Of a DNA stretch of 64,000 bases, positions 34,201 to 41,584 are shown in pieces. The notes below the pieces were generated by a model, which was not told the origin of the DNA, did no database searches, and saw nothing but the letters and a program-made list of their open reading frames with translations. The stretch is taken from NCBI RefSeq assembly GCF_030269515.1, contig NZ_BSTM01000013.1, positions 62,001 to 126,000 on the forward strand, written 5' to 3'. The position numbers and the translations under genes were made by a program. The stretch is from Actinomadura sp. NBRC 104412. Lineage in GTDB: Bacteria; Actinomycetota; Actinomycetes; Streptosporangiales; Streptosporangiaceae. Within the stretch, counting starts at the first letter, position 1. Each line of letters opens with the position of its first letter.

Positions 34201-34869
34201 CCCGAAGATCTGGACCTCGACGTGGCGGGCGTCGGCGACGTACCGCTCGGCGAACACCCCGCCGGACCCGAAGGAGCGCTCGGCCAGGGACGTGACGCGG
34301 GCGTAGGCCGCGCGCAGCTCGGCGGCGTCCCGGCACACGCTCATGCCGATGCCGCCGCCCCCGCCCGTGGCCTTGACCATCACCGGGTACCCGATGCGCT
34401 CGACCTCGGCCACCGCGTGCTCGGCGTCCCGGAGCAGGCCGGTGCCGGAAAAGACCGGCACGCCCGCGGCCACCGCCGCCGCCCGCGCCGTGTGCTTGTC
34501 GCCGAAGGTACGCAACTGCGCGGGGGTCGGGCCGACGAACACCATTCCGGCGCCTTCGACCGCCTCGGCGAAGTCGGCGTCCTCGGACAGGAAGCCGCAT
34601 CCGGGGTGGACGGCGTCGGCGCCGGTCTCCTTGGCGGCGCGCAGCACGGCCTCGGCGTTCAGGTACGACCGCGCGGGCGCGGTGGGGCCGAGCAGGACGG
34701 CCTCGTCCGCGGCCAGGACGTGCGCGGCGCCCCGGTCGGCCTCGGAGAACACGGCGACGGTGCGCAGGCCGAGAGATCTGGCGGACCGGATCACGCGGCA
34801 GGCGATCTCGCCCCGGTTGGCGACCAGGACCGTGGAGACGCCGAGCCCCCCGTGTGGCCGGTCAGCCAC
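31249..34869 (-). CDS. uca: Biotin-dependent urea/guanidine carboxylase
   Basis: 1206 aa from a GTG. Order of domains: biotin carboxylase (residues 12-450; [40 protein letters not shown]), KipA/KipI-like carboxyltransferase part (about 480-1050; [46 protein letters not shown]), and a C-terminal biotinyl domain with EAMKM. Annotated as urea carboxylase in most genomes. When next to two DUF1989 genes, homologues have been shown to carboxylate guanidine instead. The 8-base overlap upstream and ATGA overlap downstream make one operon. Confidence 0.93.
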   Translation of the reverse strand: [1206 protein letters not shown]

Positions 34870-35551
34870 GGTGCACCACCATCTCCACGCGGGACGGGTC
34901 GAAGCCGTTGCACGGGTTGTTGATCTGCGGGCAGTTCGACACCACCGCCAGCGTGTCCTTCTCCGCGCGCAGCGACAGGGCCAGGCCGGGCGCGGAGATG
35001 CCGTCGACGATGCCGAGCGCGCCGTCCGGGTCGACCGGGACGTTCATGAACCAGTTGATGTTGGAGACCTGGTCGCGCTTGCCCATCCCGTACTTGGACA
35101 GCTCGTTGATGAAGTTGTCGGCGCAGGCGTGCTGGGCGTAGGTGTGGTGGCCGTAGCGCAGCGTGTTGGACTCCCGGGAGCAGGCGCCCCCGAGGGTGTC
35201 GTGGCGGCCCACGCCGTCGGCGGCGATGACCAGCAGGGCCTCGCCCTCGTTGTCGCGCAGGACCGAGCCGGTGGTCAGGAACACCGAGTCCTGCTCCTGA
35301 AGCGTGACCTGGGCGCTGTACGCGCGCGAGTGGTCGTGGGCGTCGTAGGCGAGGAAGTCGACGGCCTGGTTGCCGTCCAGGTCCACGATGGTCAGGACCT
35401 CCCCCGCCGTCAGGACGCGGGACCAGGGGGCGCGGGGGGCCACGGTCTCGCGGTGCACGATCTCGCCGAACCGCTCCACGGCCGCGGTGATGGACGCCTC
35501 GGCGGCGGCCGGGTCGCCCGGGGTCTTCGTGCCGAGATGGGTGACGCTCAT
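34862..35551 (-). CDS. DUF1989 protein, carboxyguanidine deiminase subunit type (urea carboxylase-associated)
   Basis: 229 aa, DUF1989. Landmarks are GEVLTIVDLDGNQAVDFLAYDAHDHSRAYSA, GRHDTLGGACSRESN and NPCNGFDPSRVEMVV. It is paired with a second DUF1989 gene by ATGA overlap and sits directly before the carboxylase. Pairs like this were formerly called urea carboxylase-associated proteins 1 and 2, and have been shown to form carboxyguanidine deiminase (CgdAB), turning carboxyguanidine into allophanate and ammonia. Which subunit this is was not determined. Confidence 0.88.
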   Translation of the reverse strand: MSVTHLGTKTPGDPAAAEASITAAVERFGEIVHRETVAPRAPWSRVLTAGEVLTIVDLDGNQAVDFLAYDAHDHSRAYSAQVTLQEQDSVFLTTGSVLRDNEGEALLVIAADGVGRHDTLGGACSRESNTLRYGHHTYAQHACADNFINELSKYGMGKRDQVSNINWFMNVPVDPDGALGIVDGISAPGLALSLRAEKDTLAVVSNCPQINNPCNGFDPSRVEMVVHRG

Positions 35552-36381
35552 CGGGTGCTCCGTCCTGCGCGGTGGTCGGCGGTGTTCTCGAAGGCGCGGC
35601 GGCCCTCGGGGGTGGCCGTCCACTCCGGGTCCTCGGGGGTGGTGACGCGGTCGCGCCAGGCCAGCACCTCCAGCGCGCCGCAGGTGTACCGCTCGCGCGG
35701 GTCGAGAGGGTGGGCGGCGTTGGCGACGAGCACGACGACGGGCAGCTCGGTGCGCAGCGTGACCCGCGCGCCCGCGCCCGCCGACCCCTGCCAGACGGGA
35801 CGCCCGTCGTCGATGCGCACGCCCTGGAAGAACGAGATCGCCGGGGGCACGTCGCGCCGCTCCAGGCCGTTCTTGAGGGCCCCGTTGACCAGGAGCTCGC
35901 GTCCGGCGGGGCTGGGGCCGTGCACGGAGCCGTCCCCGTAGCGCCGCTCGTTGCGGGCCTTGGTGGACGCGCCGTAGATCGTGTCGTGGTGACCGGAGGT
36001 GTCCTCGACGATCGTCGCGAGCACCCGTGCCTGGTCGCTGAGCAGCAGGTAGCCCGCGTGCGGGTACACCTGCCACTGGATCTTGGCGGTGTCGGCGATG
36101 TTCAGCCGCTCCCACGGCATGTCCGCGTGGTACAGCACGACCTGCGCGCAGGCGTCACCGGTGACGTCGGTCAGGCGCACCCGCATGCCGGGAGCCAGCA
36201 CGCGATGGGCGTAGCCGCCGCCGGGCAGGCGGTCGCTCCAGACGACGTCCTCCGGTGCGACACCGTCCGGGACGTCGGTCTGCGCCGAGGCCGGGACGGT
36301 CGGCGCAGTGTAGACGACGGTCCCCTCCTGGGCACGGGCGTGTTCCCTGGCCCCTGCCGTCGTGGCGGTCGCTGCGGGCAC
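35548..36381 (-). CDS. DUF1989 protein, second carboxyguanidine deiminase subunit type
   Basis: 277 aa from a GTG with AGGAGG 6 bases upstream. DUF1989 features: PGMRVRLTDVTGDACAQVVLYHADMPWERLN, SGHHDTIYGAS and a C-terminal YTCGALEVLAWRD. First gene of the four-gene minus-strand operon (two DUF1989 proteins, carboxylase, allophanate hydrolase). An inverted repeat lies 18 bases upstream, and a divergent TetR gene follows. Expected to act with the 229-aa protein. Confidence 0.88.
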   Translation of the reverse strand: MPAATATTAGAREHARAQEGTVVYTAPTVPASAQTDVPDGVAPEDVVWSDRLPGGGYAHRVLAPGMRVRLTDVTGDACAQVVLYHADMPWERLNIADTAKIQWQVYPHAGYLLLSDQARVLATIVEDTSGHHDTIYGASTKARNERRYGDGSVHGPSPAGRELLVNGALKNGLERRDVPPAISFFQGVRIDDGRPVWQGSAGAGARVTLRTELPVVVLVANAAHPLDPRERYTCGALEVLAWRDRVTTPEDPEWTATPEGRRAFENTADHRAGRSTR

Positions 36382-36398
36382 GGCTTACCTCCTCCGAA

Positions 36399-36418
36399 TT
36401 TCTGTCGATCAACAGAAA
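36399..36418. promoter_or_regulatory. TetR operator candidate of the guanidine/urea operon
   Basis: Perfect 7-bp arms TTTCTGT and ACAGAAA separated by 6 bases, 18 bases before the first DUF1989 gene. A related site with identical spacing lies before the symporter gene at 38653. Confidence 0.7.
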
Positions 36419-36496
36419 GTGAAACGGGCGCGGTGACGCGCCAGATCTCAGACGTGTGAACGGCATGTAAATCGGTGGTCCTGCTACGTTCCGTAC

Positions 36497-37102
36497 ATGG
36501 CAGGACGCGGACGACCCCGGACCAAGGGCCCCTCTCTCTCGGGCAGCACGGAGCAGGACATCCTGGACGCGGGGGCCGACCTCTTCTGCACGGCGGGGTT
36601 CGGCTCGGTGAGCACCTACCGGCTGGCCAAGGCGGCGGGCATCTCCCAGGCGACGCTGTACCACTACTTCGCCAACAAGCACGAGGTGCTGCTCGCCCTG
36701 CTCCTGCAGACGGTCCGGCCGTCGATCGTCATGGCGGAGCGGATCGCCGGCGAGAACGGCCTGCCGGCCCGCGAGCGGCTGCGCCGGCTGTGCGCCTACG
36801 ACGCCGACCTCCTGGCGACCAGCCCCCGCAACCTCGGCGCGCTCTACCTGCTGCCCGAGGTCGCCGACGAGGCCCTGTCCCCCTTCCGCGCCGAGCGCGA
36901 CCGCCTGGTCGGCGCCTACCGCGCCCTGGTCGGGCAGTGCCTGCCGGACGCCCCGGAGCCCGAGCACGAGGCCGTCGCCGACCTCGTGTTCGGGCTCGTC
37001 GAGAGCGTGATCCTGTGCCGCCAGCGCGCGGGCGGCGCCCCGATGCCCGCCGGCACCGGGGACCGCATCGCCGAGGCCGCGCTGCGGATCGTCGGCCGCT
37101 GA
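36497..37102 (+). CDS. TetR-family regulator of the guanidine/urea genes
   Basis: 201 aa. DNA-binding domain at about residues 20-65: EQDILDAGADLFCTAGFGSVSTYRLAKAAGISQATLYHYFANKHEVL. The C-terminal half has LCAYDADLLATSPRNLGALYLLPEV. It lies between the DUF1989/carboxylase operon (divergent) and the symporter gene (convergent), both of which carry a TTTCTGT-type site upstream. It is very likely their local repressor. The inducer could be guanidine, urea or a later intermediate. Confidence 0.9.
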   Translation: MAGRGRPRTKGPSLSGSTEQDILDAGADLFCTAGFGSVSTYRLAKAAGISQATLYHYFANKHEVLLALLLQTVRPSIVMAERIAGENGLPARERLRRLCAYDADLLATSPRNLGALYLLPEVADEALSPFRAERDRLVGAYRALVGQCLPDAPEPEHEAVADLVFGLVESVILCRQRAGGAPMPAGTGDRIAEAALRIVGR

Positions 37103-37110
37103 GCGGCCGG

Positions 37111-38631
37111 TCACACCCCGGCGACGGGCACGCCGCCCGGAGCCTCCGGCTCGGGCACGTCCACCACCCGGTGGTCGAAGGACCGCAGGTCGCGCTCCTC
37201 CTCGTCGCGCGGGCGGCCGGCCAGCGAGGCCAGGACGAACGCGCCGACGCCGACCACCCCGGCGAGCAGCGTGGCCCATCCGTCGAACCCCTCCCCCACC
37301 AGGCCGTTCTCGATGTGGAAGAGGTCGTTCGGCACGCCGTAGAGGGTCGGGGTCAGCGCGAGGAACACCAGCCGGACGACCAGCCCCACGCCCATGCCCA
37401 CCAGCGCGCCCGTCGTCGTCGACCGCCGCCAGAACAGCCCGAGCAGGAACGGGCCGATCAGGCAGGCCAGCATGAGGTCGAACGCGAGCGTCAGCAGGAT
37501 GCCGGTCTGCGAGACCCGTACGGCCAGGAGCGTGGCGCACACCGCGACGGGCAGCATCGCGATGCGCACCCACCGCAGCAGCGGGTCCTTGCGGCCCGGC
37601 TCGACGCCGCGCTTGAGACCGGCGATGTTGCGGACCGTCACCGCCGAGGTGGCCAGCACGGCACCCGACCCGGTGGAGAAGGACGCGGCCACGACCCCGG
37701 ACAGCACGAGCACGGCGAGCAGCATCGGCGCCCCGCCGTCGAGCAACTGGTAGACGACGGGCCCGTCGGCGGGCTTCAGCCCGAGCTCGGCGGCGCCGGT
37801 CAGCGCGATCAGCGACCACACCACGCCGATGAGCGCGGTGAAACCGGCGCCGACGAAACAGGCGCGGCGCGCCGCCTCGGGACTGCGGGCTCCGAAGATG
37901 CGCTGCATGAAATCGATGGCGACCAGGTCCCCGATGCCGAGCGAGACCAGCGTCGCCCAGTTGATGGCGGCGCCCTGCGCCGGATCGGTGAGCTGCCCAA
38001 GGTCGAAGGGCCCGGCCCCGTCCGGGACGCTGATCCCGTGGTCGGCGACCACCCAGCCGAACAGCGCGAGGGTGGCGCCGATGGTGATGGCGGCCTGGAT
38101 GACGGCGGTGTAGACGTCCGAGAACAGCCCGCCGCCGACGGTGTAGGCCAGGATGAGCGCGACGGCGACGACGACGCCCAGCTCGTACGGGACCCCGGCG
38201 AACCTCTCCATCAGGAACCCGAGGGCGACCAGGTTCCCGGCCAGCAGCACGGTGAACGCCACGACCATGAGCACGCTCGCGCCGACCTCGACGCGGCGCG
38301 TGTAGCGGCGCGCGAAGAAGTCCGCGAGGGTCATCAGCCCCATCCGGTTCATCGGCTTGGCCAGGAAGAGCCCGGCCAGCAGCAGGCAGATGGCCAGCCC
38401 CAGCGCCAGCGAGGCGCCCGCCCAGAACCCCAGGTCGGCCGACAGGTCGGTGTTCCCGATGGTGGCGTTGGAGTCGACGGCGGCGGTGGCCAGCGCGACC
38501 GACACCAGCGGCACCCCCAGTTGCCGCCCGGCGACGAGATAGTTGGTGGAATCGCCGTCGACGAAGCGGGCCACCGCGATGCCGACCACGAGCACGAGCA
38601 GAACCGTCAGGCCCACCCCGGCGATGATCAT
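37111..38631 (-). CDS. Sodium:solute symporter (SSS family)
   Basis: 506 aa with about 13 membrane helices. SSS hallmarks: DSTNYLVAGRQLGVP near the N-terminus, YTVGGGLFSDVYTAVIQAAI, LVAIDFMQRIFGARSPEAARRACFVGA and VLSGVVAASFSTGSGAVLATSAVTVRNI. Similar to transporters for urea, acetate or small cations. The operator-like site 22 bases upstream links it to the TetR and the guanidine/urea operon, so uptake of the nitrogen source is the likely job. Confidence 0.87.
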   Translation of the reverse strand: MIIAGVGLTVLLVLVVGIAVARFVDGDSTNYLVAGRQLGVPLVSVALATAAVDSNATIGNTDLSADLGFWAGASLALGLAICLLLAGLFLAKPMNRMGLMTLADFFARRYTRRVEVGASVLMVVAFTVLLAGNLVALGFLMERFAGVPYELGVVVAVALILAYTVGGGLFSDVYTAVIQAAITIGATLALFGWVVADHGISVPDGAGPFDLGQLTDPAQGAAINWATLVSLGIGDLVAIDFMQRIFGARSPEAARRACFVGAGFTALIGVVWSLIALTGAAELGLKPADGPVVYQLLDGGAPMLLAVLVLSGVVAASFSTGSGAVLATSAVTVRNIAGLKRGVEPGRKDPLLRWVRIAMLPVAVCATLLAVRVSQTGILLTLAFDLMLACLIGPFLLGLFWRRSTTTGALVGMGVGLVVRLVFLALTPTLYGVPNDLFHIENGLVGEGFDGWATLLAGVVGVGAFVLASLAGRPRDEEERDLRSFDHRVVDVPEPEAPGGVPVAGV

Positions 38632-38652
38632 TCGTCCTCCTGGACGCTCGAA

Positions 38653-38672
38653 TTTCTGTCAAGCGACCGATA
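38653..38672. promoter_or_regulatory. Second TetR operator candidate (symporter promoter)
   Basis: TTTCTGT at 38653-38659, then 6 bases, then ACCGATA, 5 of 7 matches to the ACAGAAA arm at 36412. It has the same spacing and nearly the same distance to the start codon as the first site. Confidence 0.55.
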
Positions 38673-38818
38673 GTCGCGTCCAGTTAGCCCGCCTGCTGTT
38701 ACGCCGAAGGCGGCCCCATGCAACGGCCAGGTAAACCAGTCCTCACAGCCCCCCGCGCGCCGAGTGCGGGCCGGCGGCCGCCGCGGCAGGCATCAGTGGA
38801 TCGGCCCCAGAAACACCA

Positions 38819-38849
38819 CCGGCCCGCAGCTTGCCGAGCTGCGGGCCGG
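38819..38849. terminator. Hairpin terminator
   Basis: Perfect 13-bp stem (38819-38831 and 38837-38849) with a 5-base loop. It lies 35 bases beyond the stop of the minus-strand gene at 38884 and insulates it from the symporter promoter. Confidence 0.75.
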
Positions 38850-38883
38850 GGCACGGTGAAGGATCGAGCGGACCGTCACGCTT

Positions 38884-39396
38884 CTAGTCGCGGAGTTCGA
38901 ACACCCAGTCTCCGGGGATTCCGCCGATATGCCAGTCCTCGGACGTCAGGCGATCCCGGATCTCCAGATCCACCATCTCGTTCCTGTCGCCATAGCGTGA
39001 CGCGCAGACGACGGTGTAGAGGCCCACACGTCGCTTCTCGAAGGAGGTGCGGTCGCATTGCGTGGCGGTCACGGTCCTCGCGTATTCGTTGAGCGCGTCC
39101 TCCGAGAGCCCGAACCTGACCTTGTGCGGCACCCCTCCCATCAGAAGAGCGATTGTGCCCACCAGCAGTACCGGAGCCGCAGAGACCCTCACCAGGAAAG
39201 CAGTGTCGTCAAGCGGCGACCGCAGGCACGCCAGGACCAGCCGCACGATGATGGCGGGCACAGCGACCACCAGGACGAGGAAGGCTGCGAACTCGTAGTT
39301 GAAGCCGAGTCCGACCGTCCACTCCGACCAGAGCAAATAGACACAGGCCAACCCCACCGAACCGATGAACACCCATCCTGGCGCTTTACCGAGCAT
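38884..39396 (-). CDS. Hypothetical membrane protein
   Basis: 170 aa. Three hydrophobic helices fill the first 90 residues (WVFIGSVGLACVYLLW; FAAFLVLVVAVPAIIVRLVLACL; VSAAPVLLVGTIALLMG). A soluble tail of about 75 residues ends in DWHIGGIPGDWVFELRD and carries two Cys (CDRTSF, VCASRYGD). No family recognised. The ATG at 39396 starts just before helix 1; an upstream start at 39465 is possible. Terminator follows. Codon use is a little less GC-rich than that of its neighbours. Confidence 0.6.
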   Translation of the reverse strand: MLGKAPGWVFIGSVGLACVYLLWSEWTVGLGFNYEFAAFLVLVVAVPAIIVRLVLACLRSPLDDTAFLVRVSAAPVLLVGTIALLMGGVPHKVRFGLSEDALNEYARTVTATQCDRTSFEKRRVGLYTVVCASRYGDRNEMVDLEIRDRLTSEDWHIGGIPGDWVFELRD

Positions 39397-39499
39397 GGCC
39401 AATGAGAAGCATGGATCAGGCCGCCGGTCAACTTGGTCTCGAGTGGACGGCGAGCAGGCCGGCATGCCTGATCGGGCGGAATCCGCGTTCTCTGCCCGA

Positions 39500-40297
39500 T
39501 CACCGGGTCGGCTTCACCGTGCCGTCACGAGATGGGAAGTTCGGCGCGCGGCGTTGGGTGAAGGCGGCGATGCCTTCGCGGGCGTCCGGTGAGGTGAACG
39601 CCTTCTGGCCGTAGAGGGCCTCGCTGTGAAACGCCTGATCCTGCGGGAGGTCACCGAGCCTGAGCACGGCCTCCTTGATGATCCCCAAGGCGGTGCCGCT
39701 GCGAGCCACGAGCCGATGGGCGCGGCCGAGCGCGGACTCCAGCAAGGCCGGAGCGGGCACCACCTCGTTGAGCAGTCCGTATCGGAGTGCCTGCGCCGCG
39801 GAGATCCGATCCCCCTGGAGCATCAGCTCCATCGCCCACACGTAGGGGATCTGCCGTGTCAGCCTGGTGAGGGTACCCCCTGCGGGCACGACGCCGACGC
39901 CGCTCTCGGGAAGGCCGAACTCGGCGGTGTCGGCCGCGATCCGGATGTCCGTGGACAGCATGATCTCGAAGCCGCCGCCGAGGCAGAGACCGTTGATCGC
40001 GGCGATCACGGGTTTGAACAGCGTGGTGTGCTTCTGGTGCGCGGCATCCCATTCGGAGATGTCGAACCGCCCTTGTGCCAGGGCGGGGATCGACTCGGTG
40101 AGGTCGGCCCCCACGCAGAAGGCGCGGTCGCCGCTGCCGGTGAGGATCGCGACGGCGAGCGAGTCGTCGTCGCGGACCTCGGCGAAGGCCGCTCCCAGTT
40201 CCTCGTACATCGCGAGCGTCAGCGCGTTGAGCTTGTCGGGCCGGTCGAAACGGATGATGCCGACCGGCCCGTCGCGGTCGAGGGTGATGCCGCCCAT
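39500..40297 (-). CDS. Enoyl-CoA hydratase/isomerase family protein
   Basis: 265 aa crotonase. RPDKLNALTLAMYEEL, GDRAFCVGADL (oxyanion hole), then both catalytic glutamates are present: Glu111 in GGGFE and Glu131 in LPESGVG, 20 residues apart as in true hydratases. Start and the CoA-transferase stop share one base (TGATG), so the pair is translationally coupled. Given the HMG-CoA genes of the same cluster, a methylglutaconyl-CoA or related hydratase is one possibility, but substrate cannot be read from sequence. Confidence 0.9.
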   Translation of the reverse strand: MGGITLDRDGPVGIIRFDRPDKLNALTLAMYEELGAAFAEVRDDDSLAVAILTGSGDRAFCVGADLTESIPALAQGRFDISEWDAAHQKHTTLFKPVIAAINGLCLGGGFEIMLSTDIRIAADTAEFGLPESGVGVVPAGGTLTRLTRQIPYVWAMELMLQGDRISAAQALRYGLLNEVVPAPALLESALGRAHRLVARSGTALGIIKEAVLRLGDLPQDQAFHSEALYGQKAFTSPDAREGIAAFTQRRAPNFPSRDGTVKPTR

Positions 40298-41556
40298 CAG
40301 ATGACCTTCTTCTCGCGCAACTCGGCGATGCGGTGCTCGTCGAGATCGGCCAGAGCCCGCAGAACGGTGTCGGAATGCTCGCCGACCTTCGGTGCCAGGC
40401 CGCGTGGCTCAGTGGGCGTGCCGTCGAGCTTGATGGGCGAGCCGAACATGCGCAGTCGGCCGAAGTCGGGATAGTCGACATCGACGACCATGTCACGCGC
40501 GGCGATCTGCGGGTCCTCGACGACCTCGCCGATGTCCTTGATCGCGCTCAGCGGTACGGCGTCGCCGACGATCTCCTCCAGCTCGGCCTTCGTCTTGTCC
40601 TCGAACCACTTGTGCAGCAGCGGCCGGATCCGCCGCTCGTAGACCTCGGGATCGAACCGCTTGGCCATGGTGTCGATCTCGGGATCGTCGGCGAGCTCGG
40701 GCTGTCCGAACAGGTGGCAGGACAGACGCCAGAACTTGTCGGTGTAACCGCCGAAGAACACGAACCCGTCCCGGCACGGATAGAGCTCGTAGGGCTTGAC
40801 GAAAGGGTGCTCGTTGCCCAGCGGACCGGGGACCTTGCCCTCGACGGCGTGGGACACCACGGCGTTCTCGGTGAGGCTGAGCACCGAGTCCTGCTGGGAC
40901 ACGTCGACCATCTGCCCCTCCCCGGTCTTCTCCGCGTGCCGAAGCGCGGCCAGGGTACCGATGACCGCGTACAGCGTGGCCGACAGATCACCGATGATGG
41001 TGCCGACGCGCACGGGAGGCCGGTCGGGGAACCCGTTGATCGACCACAGCCCTCCCGCGGCCTGCGCGCTGTTGTCGTACGCGGGCCGGCGGCTGTAGGG
41101 GCCGAACTGCCCGTAGCCGGAGATCGCCGTGTACACCAGCCGCGGGTTCTGCGCGCGCAGCGTCTCATAGCCGACGCCCAGCTTGTCCATCGTGCCGGGC
41201 CGGAAGTTCTCGACCACGACATCCGCGCGCCGTACCAGTTTCTTCAGCAGCTCCTTGCCGTCCGGCTGGGACAGGTCGAGGGTCAGACCGAACTTGTTGC
41301 GGTTGAACTGGGCGAAGAACCCGCTGAACTCCTCGCCGGAAGCGGCCTTGAGCTTCGGCGGGAAGTCCCGGGCGTAGTCCGGGTCCCTGGGATTCTCGAT
41401 CTTGATCACGGTCGCGCCGAGGTCGGCCAGCAGCATCGAGCAGAAGGGGCCGGCGACGACCCGGGTGATGTCCAGGACCACGATGCCGCGCAGCGCGCCC
41501 CGGGACGGCCCGCCGGGAAGCATGTCCGCGATCGCGCCGTAGTCGTTGATGGTCAT
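40297..41556 (-). CDS. CaiB/BaiF family CoA-transferase (type III)
   Basis: 419 aa. Family features: GIVVLDITRVVAGPFCSMLLADLGATVIKIENP at the N-terminus, RNKFGLTLDLSQPDGKELLKKLV, and Asp161 in RRPAYDNSAQAAGGL at the likely catalytic Asp position. Transfers CoA between two carboxylates without ATP. It lies between the HyuB-type subunit and the crotonase, so it probably activates the acid made by the carboxylase/hydantoinase-type complex, or feeds CoA to a dicarboxylate. Confidence 0.92.
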   Translation of the reverse strand: MTINDYGAIADMLPGGPSRGALRGIVVLDITRVVAGPFCSMLLADLGATVIKIENPRDPDYARDFPPKLKAASGEEFSGFFAQFNRNKFGLTLDLSQPDGKELLKKLVRRADVVVENFRPGTMDKLGVGYETLRAQNPRLVYTAISGYGQFGPYSRRPAYDNSAQAAGGLWSINGFPDRPPVRVGTIIGDLSATLYAVIGTLAALRHAEKTGEGQMVDVSQQDSVLSLTENAVVSHAVEGKVPGPLGNEHPFVKPYELYPCRDGFVFFGGYTDKFWRLSCHLFGQPELADDPEIDTMAKRFDPEVYERRIRPLLHKWFEDKTKAELEEIVGDAVPLSAIKDIGEVVEDPQIAARDMVVDVDYPDFGRLRMFGSPIKLDGTPTEPRGLAPKVGEHSDTVLRALADLDEHRIAELREKKVI

Positions 41557-41584
41557 GTTCGCCTCTGATCTCCAGATCGGCCGG

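Noticed and set aside
32758-34923. Long plus-strand open frame antisense to the urea/guanidine carboxylase
   Set aside because: It is a GC-skew shadow of the carboxylase gene: repetitive Gly/Arg/Val composition, no domain, no ribosome site, and the minus-strand protein is full length with all motifs.
36382-36496. Guanidine (ykkC-type) riboswitch upstream of the DUF1989 operon
   Set aside because: The region is only 115 bases and is occupied by the TTTCTGT/ACAGAAA repeat and promoter; no ykkC-like conserved stems were recognised by eye.
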